The notes beneath the pieces were generated by a model. The model was not told where the DNA came from. It saw nothing but the letters and a program-made list of their open reading frames with translations, and searched no databases. Shown here piece by piece: positions 17,338-30,062 of a DNA stretch of 64,000 nucleotides. The number at the start of each line of letters is the position of its first letter. The stretch's first letter is position 1. Both the position numbers and the translations under genes were made by a program. The stretch comes from Vibrio ishigakensis (GTDB lineage: Bacteria > Pseudomonadota > Gammaproteobacteria > Enterobacterales > Vibrionaceae): the NCBI RefSeq assembly GCF_024347675.1, contig NZ_AP024881.1, positions 2,666,001 through 2,730,000 of the forward strand, given 5' to 3'.

Positions 17338-18318
17338 TTAAACCTCAAGCTCTGCAGGAATCTTCGCCAGTGCATCTTGCAGCACTTTCAGGTCAGCACC
17401 TTTCTTGTGTGCGTTCTCACTGATATGACGACGCCACTGTCTTGCACCCGGCATGCTTTGGAACAAACCCAGCATATGGCGAGTGATATGACCAAGATAA
17501 GCGCCTTCGCTTAGCTGCTGATCGATATAAGGGTACATAGCCTTAACTACGTCACTACGCTTGATCACTGGCTTATCTTCACCAAAGATACGCTGGTCTA
17601 CTTCAGATAGAATGTATGGGCTCTGATAAGCCTCGCGACCGATCATTACACCGTCTAGGTGCTCTAGGTGCTCAAGGGCTTCATCCAAACTCTTCACACC
17701 ACCGTTCACCGCAATGTTCAGGTGAGAGAAGTCTTTCTTGATCTGATAAGCGCGTGGATAATCCAGAGGTGGGATCTCACGGTTCTCTTTTGGACTCAGA
17801 CCACTTAGCCAAGCTTTACGTGCGTGGATAGTAAAATCCTCGCAGCCGCCCTGCTCATTTACGATAGAAACGAAGCGAGTTAGGAACTCATAAGAATCTT
17901 TATCATCGATACCGATACGGGTCTTAACGGTTACTGGAATTGAAACCTCAGACTTCATCGCCGCGACACATTCCGCCACCAGCTCCGGCTCCGCCATTAG
18001 ACAGGCACCAAAGCGACCGTTTTGAACGCGGTCAGATGGGCAACCTACGTTTAGATTGATCTCATCATAGCCACGCTCTTCAGCCAGCTTTGCACAATGA
18101 GCAAGGTCTTTGGAGTTAGAGCCACCAAGTTGCAGCGCTACAGGGTGTTCACTCTGATCGTATTTCAGGAAGTCGCCTTTACCATGGATAATGGCACCCG
18201 TTGTCACCATTTCGGTGTACAGCAAGGTGTTTTGCGACAGCAATCTGTGGAAATATCGACAATGACGATCTGTCCAATCCAGCATTGGAGCCACTGATAG
18301 TCTTGAAGAGTGTGTCAT
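17338..18318 (-). CDS. dusA: tRNA-dihydrouridine(20/20a) synthase DusA
   Basis: DusA is an FMN enzyme that reduces U20 and U20a in the tRNA D loop with NADPH. The 326-residue product has a TIM-barrel start ([10 protein letters not shown]) and the signature [20 protein letters not shown], with catalytic Cys93. It also has the lysine/histidine patch VKTRIGID...FTIHAR and the phosphate-binding loop VNGGV...[10 protein letters not shown]. Length and C-terminal helical domain ([10 protein letters not shown]) match DusA rather than DusB or DusC. It is monocistronic, with its own terminator before pspG. Confidence 0.96.
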   Translation of the reverse strand: MTHSSRLSVAPMLDWTDRHCRYFHRLLSQNTLLYTEMVTTGAIIHGKGDFLKYDQSEHPVALQLGGSNSKDLAHCAKLAEERGYDEINLNVGCPSDRVQNGRFGACLMAEPELVAECVAAMKSEVSIPVTVKTRIGIDDKDSYEFLTRFVSIVNEQGGCEDFTIHARKAWLSGLSPKENREIPPLDYPRAYQIKKDFSHLNIAVNGGVKSLDEALEHLEHLDGVMIGREAYQSPYILSEVDQRIFGEDKPVIKRSDVVKAMYPYIDQQLSEGAYLGHITRHMLGLFQSMPGARQWRRHISENAHKKGADLKVLQDALAKIPAELEV

Positions 18319-18397
18319 AAGTCATTACCCATGTATAAAAATGAGGCGGTATTCTACCCTCACTCTAGCCGATACACCAGAAAAGAGCGCTAAATAC

Positions 18398-18426
18398 AAA
18401 AAAGGCCAGCACTAGGCTGACCTTTA
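18398..18426 (-). terminator. Rho-independent terminator after pgi
   Basis: On the minus strand a GGTCAGC/GCTGGCC stem with a CTAGT loop is followed by TTTTTTG, just after the pgi stop. Confidence 0.85.
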
Positions 18427-18447
18427 GATTATCTAACTGCGATTCAA

Positions 18448-20121
<1,674 letters not shown>

Positions 20122-20301
20122 TTAAGTTCGCCCGACTCACTATAGTGGTAAATCGAGCCCCCTCTGGAACTGGTAATACGGGCAGTTAAATTTTCACTAC
20201 CCAAAATAAATCATTATTGTGACAGCTTATTTTTTAGGACACTGATTATCAACTAGCTAACGTACGCACTCTTTGAGACAGGTCACATTCTTATTGGCTA
20301 A

Positions 20302-21390
20302 TTAGTCTTTGGTGTACACAGGGATGACGCGTGAGGTTAGCTTAGTCACCAACTCATAGGCAATTGTACCCACGTAACGAGCCACTTCTTCTACCGGCAG
20401 ACTGTCTCCCCACATAGTCACTGAGTCACCGACCTTATCCTCGGCATCAGGTCCAAGATCGACGGTGAGCATATCCATAGAGACGCGACCCGCGAGTGGC
20501 ACCTTGCGACCATTAACCAAAACTGGAGTGCCGTTTGGCGCCATGCGTGGGTAGCCATCACCGTATCCAAGCGCTATCACACCTATCTTGGTATCGCGTT
20601 CGCTAGTCCAATTTGCGCCATAACCTACGCTTTCCCCAGCTTTGAGGTCATTTATCGCGATTAGATGCGAGCGAAGTGTCATCACAGGTCGATAACCAAG
20701 TTGCTGAGCATCTTTATCACTGAAAGGCGATACTCCATACATGATGATGCCAGGGCGAACCCACTCAAAATGACTCTCTGGGCGAGACAAGATACCAGAT
20801 GATGCAGCGATAGAGCGCTCACCTTGACAGGTTTGTGTTGTCTGCTCAAACAGTTCGATCTGCTTTGTGGTAACTGGATTTTCTAGCTCATCAGCACAGC
20901 CAAAGTGACTCATATAACGCAGTGGTTTAGCAACATTTTCACAGGCGTGTAGTCTGGCGATGAACTCTTCATACTGCTCGGGACGCACTCCTAACCTGTG
21001 CATTCCGGTATCCATCTTCAGCCATACAACCACTGGACCTTCTAGCTTAGCTTGCTCAAGGGCCTGCAGTTGCTCCTCACAGTGCACCACGGTTTGAATA
21101 TTGTTAGTCACCAGAATAGGCAGGTCGTTAGCTGCGTAGAAGCCTTCCAAAAGCAGGATAGGTTTTACTACACCACCCGCTCTAAGTTGCAATGCTTCTT
21201 CGATACGTGCGACACCGAAGGCATGTGCGCCGTCTGCATTTTTAGCTATCTCAAGCAAACCATGGCCGTAGCCATTGGCTTTCACCACAGCAAGTAATTT
21301 ACTGTTGGGTGCTTTCTCACTTAAGCACTTAAGGTTATGACGAAGCGCATCCGTATTGATATAAGCAACCGCGGCTTTCATATTACTCAT
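20302..21390 (-). CDS. alr: Alanine racemase, biosynthetic
   Basis: Alr converts L- to D-alanine for peptidoglycan, using pyridoxal phosphate. The 362-residue product has the PLP-lysine motif [11 protein letters not shown] (Lys37) and the second-domain tyrosine motif [16 protein letters not shown] further confirms the family. The ATG at 21390 is preceded by AAGGA; a second ATG three codons on is less well placed. It follows dnaB by only 8 bp, the conserved dnaB-alr operon of gammaproteobacteria. Confidence 0.96.
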   Translation of the reverse strand: MSNMKAAVAYINTDALRHNLKCLSEKAPNSKLLAVVKANGYGHGLLEIAKNADGAHAFGVARIEEALQLRAGGVVKPILLLEGFYAANDLPILVTNNIQTVVHCEEQLQALEQAKLEGPVVVWLKMDTGMHRLGVRPEQYEEFIARLHACENVAKPLRYMSHFGCADELENPVTTKQIELFEQTTQTCQGERSIAASSGILSRPESHFEWVRPGIIMYGVSPFSDKDAQQLGYRPVMTLRSHLIAINDLKAGESVGYGANWTSERDTKIGVIALGYGDGYPRMAPNGTPVLVNGRKVPLAGRVSMDMLTVDLGPDAEDKVGDSVTMWGDSLPVEEVARYVGTIAYELVTKLTSRVIPVYTKD

Positions 21391-21398
21391 AGCGGTCC

Positions 21399-22799
21399 TT
21401 ACTCATCGTCGTAGTCAAATGCAGGGCCTGCATAGTTATCGAATCTAGAGAACTGGCCTTGGAAGGTCAGACGAACTGAACCGATTGGACCGTTACGTTG
21501 TTTACCTATGATGATCTCTGCGGTGCCCTTCATGGTGCTGTCTGGGTGATACACCTCGTCACGATAGATAAACATGATCAAGTCGGCATCCTGCTCGATC
21601 GCACCCGATTCACGTAGATCCGAGTTGATCGGACGCTTATCGGCACGCTGCTCTAGGGAACGGTTTAGCTGAGATAGGGCGACTACTGGTACTTGCAGCT
21701 CTTTCGCCAGCGCCTTAAGAGAGCGTGAAATCTCAGAGATCTCCAAGGTACGGTTATCTTGCATACCTGGCACACGCATTAGCTGAAGGTAGTCGACCAT
21801 GATAAGGCTTAGACCACCATTATCTCGTGCAACACGACGTGCGCGAGAACGAAGTTCAGTTGGTGTTAGACCCGAGCTGTCATCGATAAACATGTTCTTC
21901 TTCTGCATCAGAATACCCATGGTCGATGAAATGCGCGCCCAGTCTTCGTCGTCGAGCTGGCCGGTACGGATCTTGGTTTGGTCTACGCGAGATAGAGACG
22001 CCAGCATCCTCATCATGATCTGCTCAGAGGGCATCTCAAGAGAGAAGATAAGTACCGGCTTGTCAGAATCCATAGCTGCGTTTTCACACAGGTTCATAGC
22101 AAAGGTGGTTTTACCCATAGAAGGACGAGCCGCCACGATAACCAAGTCTGATGGCTGAAGACCTGCTGTTTTCTTGTTGAGGTCATTGAAGCCGGTGCTA
22201 ACACCTGTCACGCCATCTTGTGGTGTTTGATACAGAACCTCGATTCGCTCTAGGGTCTTTTCAAGAATGTTCTCAACATTTTGCGGACCTTCGTTCTCGC
22301 TACCACGCTCTTCGGCAATAGCGAATACCTTGCTCTCAGCAAGGTCGACCAGGTCTCCAGAGGTACGGCCCTGTGGGTCATAACCGGCATCGGCAATCTC
22401 GTTAGCCACACCAATAAGGTTACGCACAACTGCACGCTCTGCCACGATCTCCGCATAGGCGTTGATGTTCGCCGCACTCGGAGTGTTCTTAACTAGGTCT
22501 GCAAGATAGGCAAAACCACCGACATCTTCGAGCTGTTCGCGACGCTCAAGGAATTCAGAAAGGGTAATTAAATCAAGAGGCTGGCTATCCTCCAGGATAG
22601 ACTTTACCGCCTCAAAAACGATCTTGTGAGGACGGCTATAGAAGTCCGATGCCATCACCTTCTCTGCCACTGTATCCCAACGCTCGTTGTCGAGTAACAA
22701 GCCCCCGATAACAGATTGCTCTGCCTCTATAGAATGGGGAGGGGTTTTAATTGCGTCGACTTGCTTGTCTTGCTTGGCGTTGGTGCGTTGTTCGGACAT
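21399..22799 (-). CDS. dnaB: Replicative DNA helicase DnaB
   Basis: DnaB is the hexameric 5'-3' helicase of the replication fork. The 466-residue product has the N-terminal domain that binds primase ([16 protein letters not shown], about 20-120). The RecA-like motor carries Walker [10 protein letters not shown], Walker [12 protein letters not shown] and the arginine-finger region [19 protein letters not shown]. No intein is present. It is the first gene of a dnaB-alr operon. Confidence 0.98.
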   Translation of the reverse strand: MSEQRTNAKQDKQVDAIKTPPHSIEAEQSVIGGLLLDNERWDTVAEKVMASDFYSRPHKIVFEAVKSILEDSQPLDLITLSEFLERREQLEDVGGFAYLADLVKNTPSAANINAYAEIVAERAVVRNLIGVANEIADAGYDPQGRTSGDLVDLAESKVFAIAEERGSENEGPQNVENILEKTLERIEVLYQTPQDGVTGVSTGFNDLNKKTAGLQPSDLVIVAARPSMGKTTFAMNLCENAAMDSDKPVLIFSLEMPSEQIMMRMLASLSRVDQTKIRTGQLDDEDWARISSTMGILMQKKNMFIDDSSGLTPTELRSRARRVARDNGGLSLIMVDYLQLMRVPGMQDNRTLEISEISRSLKALAKELQVPVVALSQLNRSLEQRADKRPINSDLRESGAIEQDADLIMFIYRDEVYHPDSTMKGTAEIIIGKQRNGPIGSVRLTFQGQFSRFDNYAGPAFDYDDE

Positions 22800-22955
22800 G
22801 GATCAGCTCAATCTCAAAATAATGAAAGTATTATACTCGGATGTTAGAAAAAAGCCCGACACTAAAGGTTTGTTGTACAAATTTTACCTTTGGCTGACTC
22901 TTTGTTTACGACTTAGGTTACAATGCGCATCCTTTAGAATTGCTTGAGGTATCTT

Positions 22956-23714
22956 GTGTCTAAAAAATTGCTATTTTGTCTGGGGCCACTGATGAGCTCA
23001 GTGCTTCACGCGGAAGAGCTTACTGATACGGATATTGAGCCCCCATCACCGTGGAACACCGAAGTAGAGTTTGGTTATCAAGCTCACTCAGGCAACTCTG
23101 ACTCTAAGTCTCTCAACTCTCGCCTCAGCGGTGAATATATCCAGGGTCGCTATCGTTTGAATGGCGAATGGAAGTATTACCTGCTGTATAAAGACGGCGA
23201 AGAAGATAAGCGCCAATCGACCTACAACCTGCAAGGGGACTACAAGTTAGGTCAGAAGAGCTATGCCTACTCCAGTTTTAACGGCTATGACTCAAAATAT
23301 AGCGCGTACTTTACCGATTACACCCTATCAGCGGGTCTGGGTTATCAGTTCACTAACACAGAAAAGCTAGTGATTGAGGGGGAGCTTGGTCCGGGTTTTC
23401 GTTACCAAGAGCCTAATCTAGATGAGATAGATGACGACGACATCATCTTCCCTGAAACGGTAAGCGAGGCGATCGTTCGTGCCAATCTCGGCATTACCTG
23501 GAAGCCATTCAAAACCCTATCCTTGGGCACAGAATTTACCGCGGTCACAGGTAGCAGTAACACCCGTATCGACAGTGAATTTTCCATCGTTAACGAGATC
23601 ACCGAAGACATCGCCCTTAAGATAGTGCACAACCGCCAATACCATAACAAGGTGCCTGAAGGTCTACATAAGACCGACTCGGTGATGTCTATCAACCTGC
23701 TATTTCTTTTCTAA
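22956..23714 (+). CDS. DUF481 (YdiY-like) outer membrane protein
   Basis: I place the start at the GTG at 22956, five bases after a GAGGT ribosome site; a TTG at 22944 opens the same frame but overlaps that site. The 252-residue product has a signal peptide ending VLHAEE. It then shows strand-rich repeats typical of DUF481 (FGYQAHSGNSDSKSLN, GEWKYYLLYKDG, AGLGYQFTNTEKL) and ends in Phe, so it is likely an outer membrane barrel. An acidic run (DEIDDDDI) sits in one predicted loop. It is transcribed alone, divergent from dnaB, and shares a terminator with rplI. Confidence 0.85.
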   Translation: MSKKLLFCLGPLMSSVLHAEELTDTDIEPPSPWNTEVEFGYQAHSGNSDSKSLNSRLSGEYIQGRYRLNGEWKYYLLYKDGEEDKRQSTYNLQGDYKLGQKSYAYSSFNGYDSKYSAYFTDYTLSAGLGYQFTNTEKLVIEGELGPGFRYQEPNLDEIDDDDIIFPETVSEAIVRANLGITWKPFKTLSLGTEFTAVTGSSNTRIDSEFSIVNEITEDIALKIVHNRQYHNKVPEGLHKTDSVMSINLLFLF

Positions 23715-23721
23715 TAGGCAT

Positions 23722-23754
23722 AAAAAAAACACCAGCCGAAGCTGGTGTTTTAAA
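23722..23754. terminator. Bidirectional terminator between the DUF481 gene and rplI
   Basis: A perfect AACACCAGC/GCTGGTGTT stem with a CGAA tetraloop is flanked by T-rich tracts in both directions. It serves two convergent genes. Confidence 0.92.
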
Positions 23755-23773
23755 AGCTAATCTTTGCTGAAAA

Positions 23774-24226
23774 TTACTCAGCAGCAACAACTTGTAGGTT
23801 GATAGCAGCGAAAACTTCAGAGTGAAGTTGGATGCTGATTTCGAACTCACCAGTGTTACGTAGAGCACCTTCAGGAAGACGAACTTCGCTCTTAGATACT
23901 TCAACGCCAGCAGCAGTAATTGCGTCAGCGATGTCACGAGTACCGATAGAACCGAATAGTTTACCTTCGTCACCAGCTTTAGATGCGATAACAACAGCTT
24001 CTAGAGCGTTTACTTTCTCAGCACGAGCTTCAGCAGCAGTTAGTTGCTCAGCAACTTTAGCTTCTAGTTCAGCACGACGAGCTTCGAACATTTCAACGTT
24101 AGACTTCGTAGCCATAACTGCTTTACCTTGAGGGATAAGGAAGTTACGAGCGTAGCCAGATTTAACGTTTACAGTATCGCCAAGACCACCTAGGTTACCG
24201 ATTTTATCAAGTAGAATAACTTGCAT
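23774..24226 (-). CDS. rplI: 50S ribosomal protein L9
   Basis: L9 binds domain V of 23S rRNA near the L1 stalk. The 150-residue product opens with the signature [21 protein letters not shown]...FLIPQGKA, followed by the long connecting helix (about 40-75) and the C-terminal domain. It is the last gene of rpsF-priB-rpsR-rplI, 30 bp after rpsR. Confidence 0.98.
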   Translation of the reverse strand: MQVILLDKIGNLGGLGDTVNVKSGYARNFLIPQGKAVMATKSNVEMFEARRAELEAKVAEQLTAAEARAEKVNALEAVVIASKAGDEGKLFGSIGTRDIADAITAAGVEVSKSEVRLPEGALRNTGEFEISIQLHSEVFAAINLQVVAAE

Positions 24227-24256
24227 TGTTTAATCCTCTTTAAATAAACCGACCGA

Positions 24257-24487
<231 letters not shown>

Positions 24488-24500
24488 CTATCTCCTGATC

Positions 24501-24803
24501 TTAAATTTGAGTGATGTTGTCGGCATGCAAAACCAATTTCCCCGAGCCATTTCGGCTGGTTTGGTAAGTGACGAATCCGCTTACCTGGATATTGCTGCCT
24601 TTAACTAGTTCTTGAGTTAAATTGTTTGACCCTTTACCGCTAACCACCACCGGCATTCGACAATAAACTTGTCTCGGAAGGTTTGCTTCCACCACAGTAG
24701 AGCGATGCTCTAGCCAAAATTGGCAATGTGGTATACCCGCTGGGCTTTTGGTTCGAACAGGATCTCTTGCGATTACACCGCTTAAGTCCATCCGATTGGT
24801 CAT
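24501..24803 (-). CDS. priB: Primosomal replication protein N, PriB
   Basis: PriB is a homodimeric OB-fold single-strand DNA-binding protein that acts with PriA and DnaT to restart stalled forks. The 100-residue product starts TNRMDLSGVIARDPVRTKSPAGIPHCQFWLEH, typical of PriB. Its position between rpsF and rpsR is conserved in gammaproteobacteria, so replication restart is co-expressed with ribosomal proteins. Confidence 0.95.
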   Translation of the reverse strand: MTNRMDLSGVIARDPVRTKSPAGIPHCQFWLEHRSTVVEANLPRQVYCRMPVVVSGKGSNNLTQELVKGSNIQVSGFVTYQTSRNGSGKLVLHADNITQI

Positions 24804-24811
24804 ACAGTTAA

Positions 24812-25192
24812 TTACTCAGCAGATGCTTCTGGCTTAGCTTCTGAACGCTCTTCACGACGTGGAGCACGCTCTTCTTTTTGCTTAAGCATGATAGACTGTT
24901 CAGTCTTCGCACCTTTAGTACGCATGATCATGTTACGTAGAACTGCATCGTTGTAACGGAAAGCAGTTTCTAGCTCGTCGATCACAGCTTGATCAGCTTC
25001 AACGTTCATTAGAACGTAGTGAGCTTTGTGAAGCTTGTTGATTGGGTAAGCCAGTTGACGACGACCCCAGTCTTCTAGACGGTGGATAGTACCGCCAGCT
25101 TCAGTGATAGAACCAGTGTAACGCTCGATCATGCCAGCAACTTGCTCGCTTTGATCAGGGTGCACCATGAATACGATTTCGTAATGACGCAT
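24812..25192 (-). CDS. rpsF: 30S ribosomal protein S6
   Basis: S6 binds the central domain of 16S rRNA together with S18. The start is set at the ATG at 25192 ([17 protein letters not shown]), which has AAGGAG six bases upstream. The open frame continues 11 codons further upstream, but that part is leader. The 126-residue product ends with the charged tail ([14 protein letters not shown]) typical of enterobacterial and Vibrio S6, the part that receives poly-glutamate in E. coli. It is the first gene of the operon, with a clear promoter and leader hairpin upstream. Confidence 0.97.
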   Translation of the reverse strand: MRHYEIVFMVHPDQSEQVAGMIERYTGSITEAGGTIHRLEDWGRRQLAYPINKLHKAHYVLMNVEADQAVIDELETAFRYNDAVLRNMIMRTKGAKTEQSIMLKQKEERAPRREERSEAKPEASAE

Positions 25193-25206
25193 TGGTTGCT
25201 CCTTAC

Positions 25207-25240
25207 GGATTATTAGCTTCCACATTCGGCCCGGTCATCC
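25207..25240 (-). ncRNA. Candidate S6:S18 autoregulatory leader of rpsF
   Basis: On the minus strand the rpsF 5' UTR folds into a stem closed by GGAT/ATCC, ten bases upstream of the AAGGAG site. The stem contains CCG-rich and GGA elements (GACCGGGCCGAATGTGGAAG). Known S6:S18 leaders in many bacteria use a CCG bulge that mimics the 16S site. The fold here is read by eye and has not been scored. Confidence 0.5.
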
Positions 25241-25289
25241 AGAGGAAGCAAGGAACTAAAGAAAATTGACCGAGAATTAAGGACGGCAA

Positions 25290-25318
25290 ATAGTACAGAA
25301 AGCAGGCAGTAATATCAA
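25290..25318 (-). promoter_or_regulatory. Promoter of the rpsF operon
   Basis: On the minus strand, -35 TTGATA, a 17-bp spacer and -10 TACTAT lie about 95 bp upstream of the rpsF start. That leaves room for the leader hairpin. Confidence 0.7.
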
Positions 25319-25382
25319 GCAAAAAAGCGCCACTTAAAAACAGATAATAATCATGCCTTTAGATGACGCTTAAAAACTTGGA

Positions 25383-26159
25383 TTATTGATTCATAAACCC
25401 TTGTTTCTTAAGGTAGTTGAGAACCGTTTGTGAAAACTCAATATGAGACTCTTTGGTGTATTTAAGCTTGGTATAAACCTGAGCGAGGTTCTCTACCCCA
25501 GACTCTTCTATCATCTGCTTTAGCTCAGGGAATGACATGTATCGTTGCCATCCTGCGGTTTCTCGCTCTTGATAGATATCCGCAATCTCTTGTTCGCTAT
25601 GATCCTGGTACACCTCTTGGTGAACCAACCCAGACATAGGCAGGCGGTCACGCACTTCAGGGTTTTCATCTGCATAACCGAGAGAATAACCCACCACTGG
25701 TACCACGCCTTCTGGCAACTCAAGTAGTTCACCTATCAGGTCACAGTTAGCCAAGGTAGAGCCCATATAGCAAAGCCCTAGCCCTTTCGCTTCAGCAGCA
25801 ATAGCCACGTTCTGCGACACCAAAGTAGCGTCGATAGCGGAGATCATAAAGCTCATGAAGTTATCAAAATTCATCGGCGCGCCGCTCTGAGCCAGCCATT
25901 TACGCATGCGTCTAAAGTCTGCGCAGAAGGTCAGTAACACCGGAGCCTCTACCACCATAGATTGCTGCATATGAGGCTCGTATAGCGCCTGTCTTAGCTT
26001 TTCATCTTTAGTAACTATGATGGAGTAAGACTGCATATTGCCCGACGATGAGGCTCTGATGCCTGCCTCTAACACCTCGTTTAGTACATCCTCTGGAATA
26101 GCTTGGTCTTTGTATTTACGAATAGAGCGGTGAGAATGAAGGGCCTGAAAAACATCCAT
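25383..26159 (-). CDS. Nitroreductase family protein (NfsA/Frp-like)
   Basis: The 258-residue product belongs to the FMN-dependent nitroreductase superfamily. It starts with the FMN phosphate motif HSHRSIRKYKDQAIP and continues with ASSSGNMQSYSIIV. The dimer/FMN region is VSQNVAIAAEAKGLGLCYMGS. Length and the extended C terminus resemble the NADPH-dependent NfsA/Frp oxygen-insensitive nitro/flavin reductases. The physiological substrate cannot be told from sequence. It is a single gene between rpsF and rlmB; a weak AAGCG/CGCTT hairpin at about 25322-25374 may terminate it. Confidence 0.85.
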   Translation of the reverse strand: MDVFQALHSHRSIRKYKDQAIPEDVLNEVLEAGIRASSSGNMQSYSIIVTKDEKLRQALYEPHMQQSMVVEAPVLLTFCADFRRMRKWLAQSGAPMNFDNFMSFMISAIDATLVSQNVAIAAEAKGLGLCYMGSTLANCDLIGELLELPEGVVPVVGYSLGYADENPEVRDRLPMSGLVHQEVYQDHSEQEIADIYQERETAGWQRYMSFPELKQMIEESGVENLAQVYTKLKYTKESHIEFSQTVLNYLKKQGFMNQ

Positions 26160-26179
26160 GAAAAATAAATCCTTGATAC

Positions 26180-26204
26180 AAAAATAGGAGCCGAAGCTCC
26201 TACC
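26180..26204 (-). terminator. Rho-independent terminator after rlmB
   Basis: On the minus strand a TAGGAGC/GCTCCTA stem with a TTCG loop is followed by TTTTTG, about 40 bases after the rlmB stop. Confidence 0.85.
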
Positions 26205-26245
26205 TTATCATATGGATTATTGAGTTAACCTAGAGTCGGTCTCAA

Positions 26246-26983
26246 TTAGTCCTGACGCTGACGCACCGCCTCAAACAGGCAGATGCCAGAGGCCACAGAT
26301 ACGTTCAGGCTTGATACTGAGCCTGCCATAGGGATCTTAATCAAATCGTCACAGGTCTCACGCGTCAGGCGACGCATGCCGTCACCCTCAGCACCCATCA
26401 CGATAGCCAAAGGACCATTTAGCTTACTGTGGTAAATGTCATGAGTCGCTTCACCGGCAGTACCTACGATCCATATGCCTTTGTCTTGCAGGTGGCGCAT
26501 AGTACGAGCAAGGTTAGTCACACGCACTAGAGGCACGGTTTCCGCGGCACCACAAGCGACCTTACTTACGGTTGCTGTAAGAGGCGCTGACTTGTCTTTT
26601 GGCACGATAACCGCTGCAACGCCTGCCGCATCTGAGTTACGCAGACAAGCACCTAGGTTATGCGGGTCAGTCACGCCATCTAGGATTAGAAGTAGCGGCG
26701 TTTCATGCTGAGCAAGTATGTCATCTAGGTCGTTCTCATTTAGAGCCTTAGCAGGCTTAACGCGCGCAATGATACCCTGATGGTTAGCGCCTTTAGCTTT
26801 ATCGTCCAGTGTCTTACGACCCATCTGTTGGATAGAGACACCAAAGTTCTGCAGCTGCTCCAAAAGTGGCATTAGGCGATCATCCTGACGACCTTTCAAT
26901 ACATAGGCTTCGATAAAGCGTGCCGGGTCTTTCTCAAGCACGGCTTTTACCGCGTGGATGCCATAAATAAATTCGTTACTCAT
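26246..26983 (-). CDS. rlmB: 23S rRNA (guanosine(2251)-2'-O)-methyltransferase RlmB
   Basis: RlmB methylates the 2'-OH of G2251 in the P loop of 23S rRNA, using SAM. The 245-residue product has the N-terminal substrate-binding domain ([16 protein letters not shown]) and the knotted SPOUT domain with [30 protein letters not shown] and [14 protein letters not shown]. It lies 12 bp downstream of rnr in the usual rnr-rlmB operon. Confidence 0.96.
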   Translation of the reverse strand: MSNEFIYGIHAVKAVLEKDPARFIEAYVLKGRQDDRLMPLLEQLQNFGVSIQQMGRKTLDDKAKGANHQGIIARVKPAKALNENDLDDILAQHETPLLLILDGVTDPHNLGACLRNSDAAGVAAVIVPKDKSAPLTATVSKVACGAAETVPLVRVTNLARTMRHLQDKGIWIVGTAGEATHDIYHSKLNGPLAIVMGAEGDGMRRLTRETCDDLIKIPMAGSVSSLNVSVASGICLFEAVRQRQD

Positions 26984-26995
26984 TAATCTGATCTC

Positions 26996-29428
26996 TTATT
27001 TCTTCTTGCCACGAGACTTGTTCTTGTTGACTCGAGCCTTACTCTTTCTCGCCTTTTGCGCTTTGGATTTCTTACCCTTCTTTGGCTGTTCTGTGCTTCC
27101 ATCAGGACGCACAGTTGGCTCAACCATAGCCTTGGCTTTCTTGCCTTTACCGCGAGCTTGTTTCTTCGCTTCTTCCACTAGGCGCTGTTTAGCGGTTTTA
27201 CCCTTGCCTCTTGGAGCGCGTTGACTGCCCACTAGCTCAAAATCGATCTGTTTGTCGTTAAGGTTTACTGAGAGAACCTTAACCTTCACTTGATCGCCTA
27301 ATCGATAGATCTGTCCAGAGCTCTCACCCACCAAGCGCTGACCTATGGCATCGTAGCGATAGTAGTCATTTGCTAGTGATGAAATATGCACTAGACCGTC
27401 GATGTGCAGATCGCTTAGGCGAACGAAGAAACCGAATGCAGTGACATTTGCAATCACACCGTCAAGCTCTTCGCCCACATGGTCTTGCATGTATTCACAC
27501 TTGAGCCAGTCCGCAACCTCACGGGTCGCATCATCAGCACGGCGCTCGGTCATAGAGCACTGCTCGCCGTATACGTCCATATCATCGAACGAATAGTGGA
27601 ATCCACCGGTTGGGGTCCACCTGTCTTTGTTGCGACCTTCTTTTTTGGCAATCAGATACTTGATTGCACGATGCAGAAGCAGGTCTGGGTAACGACGGAT
27701 TGGCGAGGTAAAGTGCGCGTAGCGCTTCAATGCCAAGCCGAAGTGGCCAACGTTGTCGGGATTATACACAGCTTGCTTCATGGAGCGTAGCAACATGGTC
27801 TGAATAAGTTCTTTATCCGGACGCTCACGCACCTGATGCATCAGTGCTGCGTAGTCAGTAGGCGATGGTTCAAGACCACCGTTTAGGAATAGACCTAGCT
27901 CACCCAAGAAGTCTTTAAAGCCTGTTAGGCGTTCTTCACCTGGAGTTTCATGGATACGATACAGCGCCGGCTCTTTTAGTTTCTCTACTAGAGATGCTGA
28001 GGCGATGTTCGCCAATATCATGCACTCTTCAATCAGCTTGTGGGCATCGTTGCGCACCACTGGCTCGATACGATCGATCTTACGCTCAGAGTTAAAGATG
28101 AACTTGGTTTCAACGGTTTCAAACTCGATAGCACCGCGATTATCACGTGCACCCTTGAGCACCTGATACATGTTGTGCAGTTCCTGTAGGTGAGGAACCA
28201 GAGGCTCATAACGCTCTCTTAGTTCTTGGTCACCATTTAGGATATCGTTCACCTTGGTATAGGTAAGACGAGCATGAGAGTTCATTACCGCTTCATAGTG
28301 CTTGTAGCCAGACAGTTTACCTGTCTCAGAAACCGTCATCTCACACACCATACACAGGCGGTCAACCTGAGGGTTTAGCGAGCACAAACCGTTTGATAGA
28401 ACCTCAGGTAGCATAGGCACCACTTGAGATGGGAAATACACTGAGTTACCACGATTAATAGCTTCTTTGTCGAGGGCAGAATCAGGGCGAACGTAATAAC
28501 TGACATCGGCAATGGCTACCCATAGGCGCCAACCTCCGCTCTTCTTAGGCTCACAGAAAACTGCATCATCGAAATCTCGAGCATCTTCACCATCTATGGT
28601 CACCAGAGGTAGGTCGCGCAGATCGACACGCCCCTCTTTTGCCTCTTCTGGCACCTCTTCACCAAGGCTAGAGATCTGCTTAGTCACCTCTTCAGGCCAC
28701 TCGTTCGGGATCTGATGGGTACGGATAGCGATTTGAGTTTCCATACCCGGGGCTAGATTTTCACCCAGCACCTCAACCACCTTGCCCGTCATACCACGAG
28801 AGCGTGTGCCACGGTCTGTGATTTCAATAACCACCACATTACCCATGCGTGCGCCTGCTCTATGCGCCTCAGGGATAAGAATATCGTGATGGATACGCGA
28901 GTCATCAGGCACTACATAGGCATGACCAAATTCAAGGAAAAAGCGACCGACGATCTGCATGCTACGCTCTTCCAATACACGAACGATGCGCGCCTCTTTG
29001 CGGCCACGCTTATCAGTTCCAGATTCTTGCACTAGAACGTAGTCGCCATGGATGATGCCGCGCATCTGGTGAAAAGGCAGTACCAAATCTTTGTCTTTAC
29101 CGATCACGCCCTCAGGACGCACCCAGCCATAACCATCCTTATGGCCGATGACATGGCCTTTGATCATCTCTAGTTTTTCAGGAACAGCAAAGCATTGACG
29201 CCTAGTAAACACTAGTTGACCATCACGAAGCATGGCATTGAGGCGACGCCTTAAACCCTCATATTGCTCCTCACCTTTCAGCTCGAGAGCCTTAAAAAGG
29301 TCATTGCGATTCATAGGAGCACCGGCCTTTTGTAGGAAGTCTAAGATGAACTCCCTACTTGGCACAGGATTGGCGTAGTTTTCAGCTTCACGCTTAGCGT
29401 GAGGATCGCGTTCGAAAGATTCAGACAT
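26996..29428 (-). CDS. rnr: Ribonuclease R
   Basis: RNase R is a 3'-5' exoribonuclease that degrades structured RNA. The 810-residue product has an N-terminal helix-turn-helix, two cold-shock domains (about 85-225), and the RNB catalytic domain with [23 protein letters not shown], which supplies the metal-binding aspartates. An S1 domain ([15 protein letters not shown], about 655-735) and a Lys/Arg-rich tail of roughly 70 residues follow. It is the first gene of rnr-rlmB. The spacing to nsrR upstream is about 100 bp. Confidence 0.97.
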   Translation of the reverse strand: MSESFERDPHAKREAENYANPVPSREFILDFLQKAGAPMNRNDLFKALELKGEEQYEGLRRRLNAMLRDGQLVFTRRQCFAVPEKLEMIKGHVIGHKDGYGWVRPEGVIGKDKDLVLPFHQMRGIIHGDYVLVQESGTDKRGRKEARIVRVLEERSMQIVGRFFLEFGHAYVVPDDSRIHHDILIPEAHRAGARMGNVVVIEITDRGTRSRGMTGKVVEVLGENLAPGMETQIAIRTHQIPNEWPEEVTKQISSLGEEVPEEAKEGRVDLRDLPLVTIDGEDARDFDDAVFCEPKKSGGWRLWVAIADVSYYVRPDSALDKEAINRGNSVYFPSQVVPMLPEVLSNGLCSLNPQVDRLCMVCEMTVSETGKLSGYKHYEAVMNSHARLTYTKVNDILNGDQELRERYEPLVPHLQELHNMYQVLKGARDNRGAIEFETVETKFIFNSERKIDRIEPVVRNDAHKLIEECMILANIASASLVEKLKEPALYRIHETPGEERLTGFKDFLGELGLFLNGGLEPSPTDYAALMHQVRERPDKELIQTMLLRSMKQAVYNPDNVGHFGLALKRYAHFTSPIRRYPDLLLHRAIKYLIAKKEGRNKDRWTPTGGFHYSFDDMDVYGEQCSMTERRADDATREVADWLKCEYMQDHVGEELDGVIANVTAFGFFVRLSDLHIDGLVHISSLANDYYRYDAIGQRLVGESSGQIYRLGDQVKVKVLSVNLNDKQIDFELVGSQRAPRGKGKTAKQRLVEEAKKQARGKGKKAKAMVEPTVRPDGSTEQPKKGKKSKAQKARKSKARVNKNKSRGKKK

Positions 29429-29529
29429 GAATGAACTCGTTAGGTGAGAGCAGTTGCTTTTAGTATATTCCAGTAACTGCCCGACAAGGGAAAAATGCTT
29501 TAAAAATTAATGATTAATTTGATTTAGCG

Positions 29530-29955
29530 TCAGGGTTTGGAAAGCAAAATTAATAGCTCGCTGTTGTCATCCAACAGCTCATCCAGATGACACTTATCTA
29601 GCTCGGCTAGAAACGCCTCTTTAGCATTGTGCAGATAAGACTTTAGACGGCATGCCGGAGTGATATGACAAAACTCGGGGGAGCAGTTGATCACCTGTAG
29701 AGGTTCTAGCTCTCTGATCACACTGCCGATGTTTATCTTACTCGCCGGTGTCTTTAGGCGGATACCGCCATTCTTGCCGCGGATGGTCTCGATAAAGCCC
29801 TTTTGACCAAGCTTGTTCACTATCTTAACCATATGGTTGCGTGAGATATCGAAAACCTCACTCACTTGCGTGATATTGGTCAGCTCCCCTTCTTTCAAGG
29901 CAGCCAAGTAGATCAGCGTACGAATCGCATAATCGGTAAAACTGGTTATTTGCAT
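29530..29955 (-). CDS. nsrR: Nitric-oxide-sensing repressor NsrR (Rrf2 family)
   Basis: NsrR carries an NO-sensitive Fe-S cluster and represses NO detoxification genes. The 141-residue product has the winged helix (about 1-75: [31 protein letters not shown]) and the three cluster cysteines Cys91, Cys96 and Cys102 ([13 protein letters not shown]), numbered as in E. coli NsrR. It is divergent from hmp across a 107-bp region with a full NsrR operator, so it probably controls hmp directly. In E. coli nsrR lies next to rnr, as here, but hmp is elsewhere. Confidence 0.95.
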   Translation of the reverse strand: MQITSFTDYAIRTLIYLAALKEGELTNITQVSEVFDISRNHMVKIVNKLGQKGFIETIRGKNGGIRLKTPASKINIGSVIRELEPLQVINCSPEFCHITPACRLKSYLHNAKEAFLAELDKCHLDELLDDNSELLILLSKP

Positions 29956-30009
29956 CTATTCTCTCCCTTATCAACACAATTGTAATTCTTTTGTTGACTT
30001 TAGGATACA

Positions 30010-30047
30010 TATTATAAAACAATAAAGTTGCATTCTAAATACAACTT
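30010..30047 (+). promoter_or_regulatory. hmp promoter with NsrR operator
   Basis: A 23-bp dyad at 30025-30047 has arms AAGTTGCATT and AATACAACTT around a 3-bp centre. It matches the NsrR consensus (AAGATGYATTT and its mirror) with only minor differences. A -10-like TATTAT/TATAAA at 30010-30018 places the start of transcription at or inside the dyad, so NsrR binding should block hmp initiation. The -35 is unclear (TTGACT at 29994 is too close for standard spacing). Confidence 0.88.
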
Positions 30048-30062
30048 AAATGGATACACCCT

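Noticed and set aside
20133..20145. CGACTCACTATAG, a 13-base match to the T7 RNA polymerase promoter upstream of pgi
   Set aside because: The rest of the T7 promoter does not match (TCGCC in place of TAATA), and no T7-like phage genes are nearby. It contains the palindrome CACTATAGTG and is most likely chance or part of the pgi promoter.
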